Source: Mugil cephalus (lineage: Eukaryota > Chordata > Actinopteri > Mugiliformes > Mugilidae). From it: a DNA stretch of 64,000 bases. Below, piece by piece: positions 1 to 13,242 of the stretch. Each line of letters opens with the position of its first letter. Within the stretch, counting starts at the first letter, position 1. The stretch covers positions 20,998,357-21,062,356 of the forward strand of contig NC_061789.1 in the NCBI RefSeq assembly GCF_022458985.1, written 5' to 3'. A program made the position numbers and the translations under genes. The notes beneath the pieces are model-generated. The model saw only the letters and a program-made list of their open reading frames with translations, had not been told where the DNA came from and searched no databases.

Positions 1-775
1 ATAATGGGGAAAGTCCTGCTTGCAAAACTCAGGAGAACTGTCAAAAGATTCATGGTACTTTGAATGGTTGCTGAGAGAATCATGTTTTTTTTTAAACAAA
101 TCTCTGTTTCCTTATTCATAAATCTTCATAAATCTGTTATAGATGGGATCAAACATCATTTAACTCCTACTGTTTGAACAGAAGCCAACGTCTTCTGAAG
201 CTGAAGATGTATGGTAGAGATGGCATTATGTTGATTTTACGTAAAGTCATACAGGATGTCTGTTTGCTGGCGAGTTTATTGGTAGCACAGGTGGCAGGGA
301 CCACTGCCCGGTAAAATTCCTTTTCAGCAGCAATTGGCTTGCCTCAGCTCATATATCACAGAAACTATCTGCAGACTTCAACTTAAGAAGCAGCACAATC
401 TTTGAAATGGAATAAGTGACTGATTTTAAATTGAGTAGAGCTTAAAAAATGTGTGAAAAGGTATTTAATTTCAGAGTCAATTCAATTTCAATACTTAAAC
501 TTGTCCAACATTTAAAAATTAGGGAAAACGTGATATTTAATAAAGTACGTACTGAACTGACTTCATTTATCTGCGTTTTGGGTCCAGGTCACCTGTCCAA
601 AAACTGTTCAGAATGCTAAATGAAACTAAATACATGTTTACCTTCATTAAGTAATCAGATTGTTTCCACAAATTTTATCAGAAGTATTAAGGACGGATTA
701 ATGTCAAACTGAGTGATCTACAATGCCACTCTAAAGTATTTGCAGAATTTTCTGAATGGAGTCCTGACAGTAGAC
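1..775. other. Non-coding stretch, nothing recognised
   Basis: AT-rich sequence with no long ORF, no convincing splice-bounded coding segment and no repeat that I recognise. Confidence 0.5.
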
Positions 776-815
776 CAGGGGTCTTCAATGTTTTTCAGGC
801 CAAGGACCCCCAACA
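776..815 (+). mobile_element. hAT-like terminal fragment
   Basis: The segment starts CAGGGGTCTTCAATG and continues with a 'ggccaaggacccc' block. This resembles the end of Charlie-type hAT elements, which begin CAGGGGTS. The matching far end was not found, so only the recognisable tip is marked. Confidence 0.45.
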
Positions 816-1092
816 TATAATATTAATAAATGCACTATAACCTTTACACCTTAACAGGTGGACTTAATTTGACTTTATCTAAACTGTTGAATGCACATGT
901 CAAACTGTTCAGTGTTTCAGTACGTATTGCAAAACATGCTCTTTTATAACAAGGTGATTAACTGCAAAAACCAAAACAAGTGTCTAATCCATGAATTGAC
1001 TACTAAATGTTCTGGTCCAATGACAATTTGTATTTAAACAAGCCTCCTCATTATCCTGTTCAAATTTTGACATCATGTGACCAAGAAAACAC

Positions 1093-1560
1093 CTAACAAT
1101 TGATCAATGCCATTTGGCCATTGCGAGGCTTCAAGCAGGATATTCTCAGAGTTACCACTGAGCCCAGAGTGTCACAGAGTGTCATCAGCAGGTTGCAAGA
1201 GAGACAGAGAGAGACTGGAAGAGTCACAGAAAGGCATAGAAGTGGACATCCTTTGGCCACATCCCATGCTGATGACCTCATCACTCAACTCCAGGCACGT
1301 TTAAGAGAGATGAGAGGCACCAAAGTGTCACGTCAGACCATTCCAAAACCGCTTCCATCAGGATGGTCTGCATGCTACACGATGTGCAAGGGTAAATGAC
1401 CACTACCAGGCATCATGGTCTTGCAGGGGCCAGGAAGCATTTGCGCTGGACGAGGAACCAGTGGGCCTCAGTGCTGCTCTCTGAAGAAAGCTGATTCACA
1501 CTAAGTAGAAATGATGGCCGGCAACACTATTGGAGGCGTAAAGGCATCTGTTGCGAGCAA
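1093..1560 (+). pseudogene. Tc1/mariner transposase remnant
   Basis: The + strand encodes the N-terminal DNA-binding part of a Tc1-like transposase. A helix-turn-helix segment around SQSVISRLQERQRETGRVT is followed by RSGHPLATSHADD and by LQARLREMRGTKVSRQTI, a classic second paired-like domain. From about 1400 the reading continues in another frame as the start of the catalytic domain ('GARKHLRWTRNQW' type). Frameshifts, a stop near 1397 and loss of the C-terminal two-thirds show a dead 5' fragment. The family match is from memory of Tc1 proteins. Confidence 0.85.
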
Positions 1561-2150
1561 ATGTGGAGTGGTGGAGTTTTTTTATTCAAGAAAATCAATC
1601 ATATTTTGTACATACCTGTGAGGTATCTAGTGTGACCCAAAATGTCTCCAATAACATCTCTATACACTCTATACCTACTGTATTTTAAAGTTGTCCAGAA
1701 ACTCTAGTTTTACAATTTCTAGTCTAGACTAGTGTTAAATATTCTCTAAATCTAGTCTTTTATTAGGACAATCAACACGTGTTTAATTCTATCATCTTCA
1801 TCAGCTCTCTTGGTTCAGGATAGGCAAGGAGACTACTGTGATAGTTCAACACATGTTGAACAGATTCTATTACAGTAGGCAGTAAGAATGTTATGCAGGA
1901 GCCATACAGCTACATCAAACACTGGATTAGAGCCCAAAGGGAGTTCATTTGCCGTAAACCACTGAAGCAGCTGCAAGACATGTGAGATAGAGGATCATCA
2001 GGACCTCCCATTCAGACTTCATATGTGTGTTGCTTTGGTTGTATGTGAATTCTCCAGTGGGCTTATATGTTAAAGGAGCAGAGTGTTTCACCGCCCTGCA
2101 TGACTGACGTGGATAGAAGCAGGTGGGGAATGGCTCTTGAAGTTTAGGGA
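1561..2150. other. Non-coding upstream region of the small secreted-protein gene
   Basis: No ORF or repeat of note. The stretch ends at the TATA box of the next gene and may hold its proximal promoter. Confidence 0.4.
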
Positions 2151-2156
2151 GGCAGT

Positions 2157-2162
2157 TATAAG
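2157..2162 (+). promoter_or_regulatory. TATA box of the small secreted-protein gene
   Basis: TATAAG lies 25-30 bp upstream of a plausible cap site near 2187. A non-coding exon with a clean GT donor follows, then the ATG exon. The assignment rests on spacing and context. Confidence 0.5.
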
Positions 2163-2186
2163 AGAGAGCTGCCCAGGTCATGTTTC

Positions 2187-2273
2187 CTCAGTGTGTGACT
2201 ATTGAACGATCGCATCACAGACTCTCTTCTGCAGCTCAGACCTGGAAAGACCTCGGTGCTATTTCACAAGAAG
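2187..2273 (+). other. Predicted non-coding exon 1 (5' UTR) of the small secreted-protein gene
   Basis: This stretch lies between the TATA box and a GT donor at 2274. The next acceptor (tttttgatag, ending at 2551) opens directly onto the exon with the ATG and signal peptide. An ATG at 2180 lies just upstream of the assumed cap site and would read in another frame, so it is not taken as the start. Confidence 0.45.
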
Positions 2274-2560
2274 GTATTGTAAAAGAAAATATTCTTCACA
2301 CTGTATGTATGCATGTATGTAAATTTAACAAAAAAAAACACAATATTGTAAAAATGTATTTATTCAAAACACTTGTGTATCAGTCAGAAATAGATATACT
2401 TTGTTGTTAAAAGAAGCAGTAATTTGCAGACTCACAGCAATGTAAGAAAAAAAAACATTAGAAATAGTATAAAGCATGTATGCTTGCTTACAGATTTGGA
2501 AATTTTGCTGGTTGTTAGCACTACCAACATCTGTGTCATGGTTTTTGATAGGTGAGGAGG

Positions 2561-5962
<3,402 letters not shown>

Positions 5963-6022
5963 ACCTGTTGCAGATTGCCTTCTGCCTGGATGTTGATGTG
6001 CAAACAAAGGCTGATTTGTTTA

Positions 6023-6028
6023 AATAAA
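6023..6028 (+). terminator. PolyA signal AATAAA of the small secreted-protein gene
   Basis: A canonical hexamer 61 bases after the stop codon, followed by AT-rich sequence. Confidence 0.7.
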
Positions 6029-6149
6029 GAATATTTTATGGAAGACAAATATATTATTTTATTGATGAGAATAAATCGCAAAAAGTGTACTCCACTCATC
6101 CATGGTCTGGAAATTTAAAATTAATTTGACTTGAGCTTCCTGTAAACAA

Positions 6150-6355
6150 TAGTAATCATGTTTAACTTTATTAATCCCTCATGGTTAAATTCTCTCTCTG
6201 CGTTTGACCCATCCATTCATTCGCACGCTAGTATATACATGTAGGTGCTTGCTTAAGGCATCTCAGACATTAACATGGGTGGGCAGGGGATGCAAACCTG
6301 TGACCCTTCAGGTCCCAGAGCTGCTTCTCTAACCATTAGAGCTCCCTTAAGAGTC
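6150..6355 (-). repeat. Dispersed retroposon fragment
   Basis: 'tttattaatccctcatggttaaattctctc' and the following text look like the reverse complement of fish LINE/SINE tails, ending in a tRNA-like 'ctaaccattagagct' stretch. The family is not fixed. Confidence 0.4.
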
Positions 6356-6359
6356 ACAT

Positions 6360-7990
6360 TCAACCACAAGATGGCAGGATTATCAAACTGCTGTTTTATG
6401 TACATCAACACAGTGGCTTATAAAGTCACATAATGGTTAAAAATTGAGTCTTGAACTGTAGATCAGTATACAGACACTTGGTAAACATTATTTAACATTG
6501 TGTGTTTTGTATGTTTCATTTGTCTACCCAAGTAATTATTATAAAAAATTCATGTACAATTTAAATGAATTTGATATATGGAATGCACAGTATGCTATAC
6601 GCCATCCCTTCACATGTATACCAGTGAACAAGGGATCGAACACCAATCCTATGATCAATGAGAAGCGCTAACTATAACTGCAAGAGGAACACATTGAGGA
6701 ATGAGTTTTAAACTACGTAATGCATGGCTAAGAGATCGATTCAGATGTGTTTCGTTGTTACTTCCCATCAACAGCATTTCATATTAAAATCAACAAAATC
6801 GAAAGAAAGACTGACTCCTGTTTTGATGAATTTTGACAGGAAAAACTATTCATATTGGGTAATATGTTTGTTGTATCTATTTTCCACACGTAGAAGGCAG
6901 AAATAGACAGGGTATTTAGATAATAATAATAACATAATAATTTTATTATGTTGTAACATGGAAGGAAAGGAAAACTTGTCAAAATGACACAGAACAAAGA
7001 CACATGACACAGTTTTTATTTGCACCGTCTAATCTGACAAAAGTAACATATTACATTTGTGCATGGATTTGTGAAACAGGCTGAATATTTTTCCCACTTG
7101 GTTATTTTTCTTTCTCAAAATAAAATGAATGGTCTGTGCTGCATTTTTGTGGTGTACAAACCCACCACTTGAGCCACTACTCAAACTCAAACGACTCAAT
7201 AGTTTTGTTGTTTGGGCAATGACAAACGATAACAAAAGCAATAACAAGACCTGTTTCCGATGTCTTCATGATCACAAGGAAAGACATGAATACGGCAACC
7301 TCTACATCCGATAACGTATATATCAGAACATTATATATTATTTGATAACATCCTGAAAGTGCTACTCAATGGAAATATTGTTCCTTTGTCATGAAAGCTA
7401 TATATTTAATGAGGCTTTTAGCTACAACTGTGGCTGAAACTGCTACAATCATAGACTGTATAAAGACGGATGGCTCCTTGACAGTGAAGTCAAAGCAAAC
7501 AGAGCTCCCCCTTGTGGCTGGCTCAGTGAAGTGGCACAATAGGTCTGTAAAAGTTTAAGTAAAGTTTCTTGTAACTGGTGAACATAGACCAGAGTGCAGC
7601 ATTAATCAAAAGCAAATGCTTAGGTGTGGGCTCAGTCTTTCGTTCAGTCTAAAATTTCAGTCACATCTCTCAAATGATACTATCTGTGCTACCTGTGCCA
7701 TGAATGACAATATGAAAGTCCATGTGGTCAACACCAACACAAAATTTCAGTGCAAAACAAGATTTTCTTGTATTGTAAGATTGACACCAAAATCCCACAG
7801 TCCCAAAGTTAAGAAAGCACGGAACATAATCCAACATAAACCTCTACTCCAGATTTTCTTTCACCCACTCCCTTAGTCCAGTTCCATTTGTTTTACTCTC
7901 CCAGCGAAACTGAAAACAGACTCGTTTCTGTTGAAAGCAAACACGTGTAATACAATGTAAATGACTGTTGAAAAACGAAACAGATGGGAA
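6360..7990. other. Non-coding stretch with one dispersed repeat
   Basis: AT-rich, with only short ORFs that lack splice or homology support. Around 7445-7540 the 'catagactgtataaagacggatgg' and 'cccccttgtggctgg' blocks match a repeat I know from many fish genomes. Nothing else was recognised. Confidence 0.45.
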
Positions 7991-7999
7991 TTGTAAATA

Positions 8000-8960
8000 G
8001 ACCAAGGTTAAGTTAGAACACACGTGTATTTTCTGGCGTTTTAATCGTAATAGTGACACGAAAATACGATGGTATTATTTTGTACAGAAACCCAAGACTG
8101 ACATTTCACAGGCTTTATCATCTCACCAAAATCTGCGAGCCAGGCGAAAGATTAAAGTAACGGTGCCGAATTGTCCTAGTGCCGTACGGCAGCCAGAGTG
8201 CTTAGGGAGCGTCGCAAAAGTGCAACGTCTTTTTTTTCTTCAATTTTTAATAACTCACTGGAATTTCATCCAATAAACACCAAACGATTTCTGATATGTT
8301 CATGACTCATTATGGAGTTCCCACACCCTTAATTTTCAATAAACACCTTTTCAATTCTTTTTATTCAGTGTGTATAATATTTAAGGTTTTTATTTTGTAA
8401 TAGCTCTCTTGTTTGTATAGATATCAACACCAAACCACTTCTGATGTGTTCATGAACTCATTGTGGAGTTCCCACAACCCCTTTATTTTCAAGAAAAACT
8501 TTTTAAATTCTTTTTATTCAGTGTGTATAATTCCCTCATTCATATTTACGGCTTTTATTTTGTAATAGCTCTCTTGTTTGTATAGATGCAAGCACTAACC
8601 CACTTCTGATGTATTCACGAACTCATAGTAGAGTTCCCACAACCCTTTATTTTCAAGGAAACCCCTTTCAAGAGTTTTTAAAAGGCATAAGTAATCAGTG
8701 TATATAATTAATTCATATTTACAGCTTTTATTTTGTAACATCTCAATTATTTTTATAGATATCAACACTAAAACACTTCTGATGTGTTCATGAACTCATT
8801 GTGGAGTTCTCACACCCCATTGGGGTTTCAGAAAAATCTTTACAAGTGTTTTAAACGGAATAAGTAATCAGTTTTTATATTTCATTCTTAAGTAAGGCTT
8901 TTATTTTGAAATAACTCTCTTGCATTTCAACACCAAATCACTTATGGTGTCTAAATTAAT
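8000..8960 (+). repeat. Left inverted arm of the large transposon, with ~165-bp tandem units
   Basis: After the GC-richer outer part (8100-8240) come about five diverged units. They are marked by 'caccaaaccacttctgatgt', 'ttcatgaactcattgtgg', 'agttcccacaaccc', and 'ggcttttattttgtaatagc'. Units start near 8275, 8423, 8587, 8762 and 8927. Confidence 0.8.
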
Positions 8961-9389
8961 TTTATTTTATGTGATTAATTTGCATTCATTCAAATATAAA
9001 ACAACACACCATATACCACCTTTGTATGACACCACTGTATTTCATGTGCTGCTATCTGGTGGTAAGGCCATTTGCTGATCATGCTTTCAGCATCAGGAGG
9101 ACTTAACTGTGATTGTTCAGAGGAACTTAACAGGTACTTTAATGTTGAATAACAGTAACAGAGAGATTGGGCTTTTGAACAGCCTTATAGTTTGTATGCT
9201 TAATTGGTTGCACTGAAATATCTCAAAGTTGGGAGAGACGGTCTTCTAAAAAAAGAATAAAATACTCTACATTCATGTTGAGGTCCCCTTCACAACAATT
9301 CAACTGAACTGTGGTTGCTTCAAGAAAAACTGGTTTGTATTATAATTATAATTTTAATAATATTTTGCATGGTTAGTCTTCATATAAAT

Positions 9390-10322
9390 CAGGGGTGTCC
9401 AAACTTCTCTTAAAGAGGGCCAGATTTGATTTTTGAATATATTAAACTTGCATGAAGTTGATGCAAACCTGAACCTGTATGTTCATTGTAAACATGACAT
9501 GACTACAAAGTCTGTTAAGTTTAAAATGTATCAGTCTTGCCTTTCTCTTTCACAAAATCATTCTGAAAGAATGATTTAGTGTCACATCTACAGATATATA
9601 ACATCAGCAGTTATGTCCTTAACCCTTATACCACCCTTGGCCATTTTTGTCCATTTTGCACAATTAGTTTTATACTCTGTTGGTGCATTTTGCACCCTTT
9701 TAACACCCTTCGTGCCCAAAGTGTCCACGTCCAGAAAAACACTATAAAATCCACATACATCAATATTTTTTCATTTTTTTTTTCTTTTAAATCTCCTAAA
9801 CAACTTCACACTTGCTCAAAACTACCAAACATTCAATCATTTTCAGGATTTTTTAAGGGAGTATTTGATACTACAACAATACTAGTGCAATGAAATCGGT
9901 TTTGTTGCTGATTCTTGACATATCCAAGACTCTAATCTCCACCAAAACCCCATGTCCCTACTATTCATTATATTGAAAATAATTCATTTTTTGTGGGGGT
10001 TTGGTAAAAAATAACTGAAAATACCTTCTTCAAATACTTAAACTGGCATTTGAAAGGGTTAAAATCCTGAAAATGTTTTAATGTTTGGTAGTTTTGAGCA
10101 AGTCTGAAGTTGTTTAGGAGATTTATTAAAAAAAGTACGTTTTTTGGACGTGGACACTTTTGGCACGAAAGGTGTTCAAATGGAGTTCATTCGATTCATA
10201 TATTTTGTTATGTCAACCCAAAAAGCCAAATCTTCCAGTCATACAGTATCTGACAACCCTAGCAGGCCAGAAATAATATATTATAAAAACTAAGCTGCGG
10301 GCCATGTGAAATCTGACCGCAG
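9390..10322. mobile_element. hAT-like element, right tip missing, carrying another insertion
   Basis: The left tip reads CAGGGGTGTCCAAACTTC, a familiar Charlie/hAT end. The right side shows 'gctgcgggccatgtgaaatctg', the usual sequence next to the opposite end, but the last bases are replaced by the LINE fragment. It contains the element at 9618-10195. Confidence 0.6.
9618..10195. mobile_element. DNA-transposon/MITE copy 2, near-palindromic
   Basis: The left half ('cctaaacaacttcacacttgctc', 'aaactaccaaacattcaat', 'tttcaggatt') is mirrored at 10065-10130 as 'aatcctgaaaatgttttaatgtttggtagttttgagcaagtctgaag'. The order of blocks matches copy 1 at 2649-3470. It is nested inside the hAT remnant. 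Confidence 0.7.
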
Positions 10323-10725
10323 GCCTCTCTGAGCTTCTTCATCCCTACACTTCTGCTCGGTATCTCAGGTCAGCTGATCAGTTGTTACTGGAGGTACCAA
10401 GGTCCAAGCGGAAGCTCAGAGGGGACAGAGTTTTTTCTGTTGCTGGTCCTTGTGGAACAATCTACCACTGCACATCAGACAAGCCACCTCACTGTCCATT
10501 TTAAAACTCGTCTTAAAGCCCATTTTTATTCCATGGCGTTCAATCCAGCATGAGAGTCTGCCCTCGCTTGGTGCTTTTAGTGCTTTCTATTATTATTAAT
10601 TCCTATTGTTTTATTGCTTTTAATTGTGTTATGTTTTTATGCTGTTATTTTATCCATGTAAAGCACCTTGTCTCAGCTATAGCTGTTGTTTAAAGTGCTA
10701 TGTAAATAAAGTTGAGTTGAGTTAT
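10322..10725 (+). mobile_element. 5'-truncated LINE 3' end
   Basis: The + strand reads like the C-terminus of a fish non-LTR reverse transcriptase (VPRSKRKLRGDRVFSVAG), then a non-coding tail ending 'agtgctatgtaaataaagttgagttgag'. It differs from the L2-like tail at 16704. Confidence 0.7.
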
Positions 10726-11066
10726 AAGTGAGATGGAAGATACAGATGCAGCTGAAAGAGAGATGGAAGAGACAGCTGCAGCTGAAAGTGAAGAGGAGAA
10801 CTGCAAAGATATCACTGACAAAAAAAAAAACCTATAAAACCTAGTTCTGGATCCTAAAAACTGAAGAAGTCTTGGACACATATAATTCACAATGCCTTCA
10901 GAAAGCATAACCCTTGCTGTGCTCTTGCATTTAAGAACATGCATTTCAGAGCATCTAACAGCAGAAAGAAAGCATCGCCATACTTATAAATAAAGGCAAT
11001 ATGCACGTTTTCGACTTGAAAAGCGAAATACTTATTTTAACTTAGAAACAAACCCTCAAAGAACAC

Positions 11067-11411
11067 TGTGGTGGATGGAGGAGTCTCCAGGGCTTGCTGC
11101 CAGCTCGTTGGGGTTAATGGCTGGCACCTGGGTGGGTGTGGCCACCAGGTGAGAGCAGAAAGGCTCTCACCCTGGAAGCCACTGGCTCTCTACATTTCAG
11201 CTGGTTTGGACCTCCAGCACAACCTGTGGTGTTTTTTGGGGCCTGTATTTCTTTGTTTAAGTTGTTTGGGGTTAGGTTTTTGAACACACACTCATGTCTA
11301 AATACTGACCATTGACTTTTTTGAGTTTACTAAATAAACTCATTATGTTAAACTAAATGCCATGTGTGGTCTCCACCTGTTGTCCATGCTCCTGGAACAC
11401 GGAACATGACA
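11067..11411 (+). mobile_element. 5' LTR of a retrotransposon
   Basis: It begins TGTGGTGGATGG and ends near 'gaacatgaca'. An internal AATAAA lies near 11332. Its first 60 bases recur at 16843 (TGTGATGGATG, then 'agtctccagggcctgctgcc'), as expected of a second LTR. It is followed by a primer-binding-site-like sequence. Confidence 0.7.
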
Positions 11412-11414
11412 AAA

Positions 11415-11432
11415 TGGAGTCTCGTCCGAAGC
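11415..11432 (+). promoter_or_regulatory. Putative tRNA primer-binding site of the LTR element
   Basis: TGGAGTCTCGTCCGAAGC directly follows the LTR and resembles the proline-tRNA type site (TGG then CTCGTCCG). Confidence 0.5.
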
Positions 11433-11846
11433 CAGGATTTTTGGTAGGAATTGTTTGTGGGCTGATGTATTTTGACTCAATTACTCTGAATTGAGTAAGT
11501 GCAGAGCTTTGAGATAAATGAGTAAGTGTGCCAATTTTTCCACTGGTGTTCCCCTCTGTTAGGTGTAGCAGCAGTCCTTAATAGAGGGCCTGCTGCAGTT
11601 TTTTTTTTTTTTTTTTTGTCTTTACTGTTTTGGGTGGTATCCTGGGAGGGCCTCTGGCGAACTCGGCAATGCCACTGAAGACTAGGGTTGAGTTTAGTTA
11701 GGTTTCTGGTTAGGCAGTTAGTAGGGGGGATCCAGTGTTGGGGCCACTGTGTGAATTGAATTGTTTGTCTCCATTGTGTTATCCAGACGGCTAGATTTGT
11801 TTCAGGTATGTCGGCCAGTGTTTAAGATGTTATTTCTCCCTCACAT

Positions 11847-12002
11847 GAGTTGTTGGAGCAATGTACGAAGGAGCAGCTTCTCAAGTTGGCACAACATTAT
11901 ACTGTTGCTGTGGATGCCAGGTGCACAAAGGAGACCATCAAGCGTATACTAAAGGCAAATCTGCAAGAGGAAGGAGTCCCAGAAAACTTACATCCTACGT
12001 TC
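11847..12002 (+). pseudogene. gag-like N-terminal fragment of the LTR retrotransposon
   Basis: Hand translation gives a run beginning ELLEQCTKEQLLKLAQHY with TKETIKRILKANLQEEG, a helical SAP-like segment of the type found at the start of some fish retrotransposon gag proteins. It stops where the L2-like LINE begins. No pol is present between the LTRs. Confidence 0.5.
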
Positions 12003-12199
12003 GTCACGTGAGTAAGCGTATTGCGTCACTTCCTGCACCGCTGCTGTGTGCTTACACTGTTTTAGCTCTGTTAAACATTTTCTGTATAAGTGGTGGAACT
12101 CGTGTTTTGAGTTTACCCAACCACCTGCTCTCTGTAGCACCTTGTTAATCTCACATTTCATCTCAGTTTAATCAGCTTTGGTGTATTTAGCGGTTAACT

Positions 12200-13010
12200 A
12201 TGGCTACTTTCTGTCCCTCTGCTTCTCCTTCTCTCTCCTGCTCGTCGTGCCACATGTTTAGCTACTCCTCTGCCTCCTTTAGTGGTAATGGTAGCTGTAA
12301 TATATGTAGTTTATTTGTAGCTTTGGAGGCGAGGCTCTCTGAATTGGAAGCACGGCTCCGCACCATGCAAAACCCAATAGCTAGCCAGTGCCCTGTAGCC
12401 GGTGTGGGCCGACCAAGTGCATAGCATGACTCCTGCTAGCTGTCCCCCTGCAGCTCCCGAGCAGCCGGGAAACCAGGGCGGCTGGGTGACGGTACGAAGG
12501 AAGCATAGTGTTACCTGGCCCGCTGAGAAGCCAACTCTGGTAATTGGTGACTTGCGGAAAGTGAAGTTGGAGAAACCAGCGACCATAGTTGGATGCATTC
12601 CAAGGCCCAGAGCGGGCAACACCAAATCTTATCTGAAACTGCTGGCTAAGGCTAAGTAAAGTATGATTGTTATTCACGTCGACAGTAATGACCAACGGTT
12701 GTGTCAATCGGAGGTCACTAAACTTAACGTTGAATCGGTTAGTAAGTTTGCTAAAACTATGTTGGACTCCGTAGTTTTCTCTGGTCCCCTGCCCAATCTG
12801 ACCAGTGACGATATGTATAGTCGCATGTCGTCATTCCACCGCTGGTTATTTAGGTGGTGTCCAGCCAACGACGTGGCCTACGTTGATAATTGGAACTCTT
12901 TCTGGGGAAAGCCTGGTCTGATTAGACCAGATGGAGTTCATCCCACCTTGGCGGGTGCTTCTCTTATCTCTAGGAATTTGGCAGATTTTATTAACACCCC
13001 AAAACCATGA
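12200..13010 (+). pseudogene. LINE ORF1 remnant: coiled coil plus SGNH esterase-like domain
   Basis: The N-terminal part has paired cysteines and a coiled coil (LEARLSELEARLRTM). A second segment has the expected strand LVIGDL just before VKL. A third has VIHVDSND (degenerate GTND block), FSGPLP and RPDGVHPTLAG, the last carrying the Asp and His expected near the esterase C-terminus. The nucleophile serine normally found after GD is not seen, and two stops interrupt the frame, so it is inactive. Confidence 0.75.
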
Positions 13011-13242
13011 CAACCCAGATTTCAGCCCTGGAGGCAGAGTTGCAGTCTTACATGCCTCTCTGCCGCTTCTCTAGTACTGTCTCACACCCATAACTCCCCA
13101 AACTCCATAGATGTGCTGTCTGCTCCCAGATTTTTTAAATGGAAAAATAACAATAGAGGAGTTATTCATAGGAACCTTATCCAAATCAACACAAATTCAC
13201 CAGTACAGCAGAGCAATACGAAAATTAAATGCGGCCTTTTGA

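Noticed and set aside
8275..8960. Regularly spaced repeats that could suggest a CRISPR-like array
   Set aside because: Units are about 165 bp, diverged along their whole length, mirrored at 20.1-20.9 kb and lie in vertebrate DNA; they are transposon arm repeats.
12311..12707. Minus-strand ORFs of about 105 codons
   Set aside because: They overlap the LINE ORF1 remnant in the wrong orientation and have no recognisable features.
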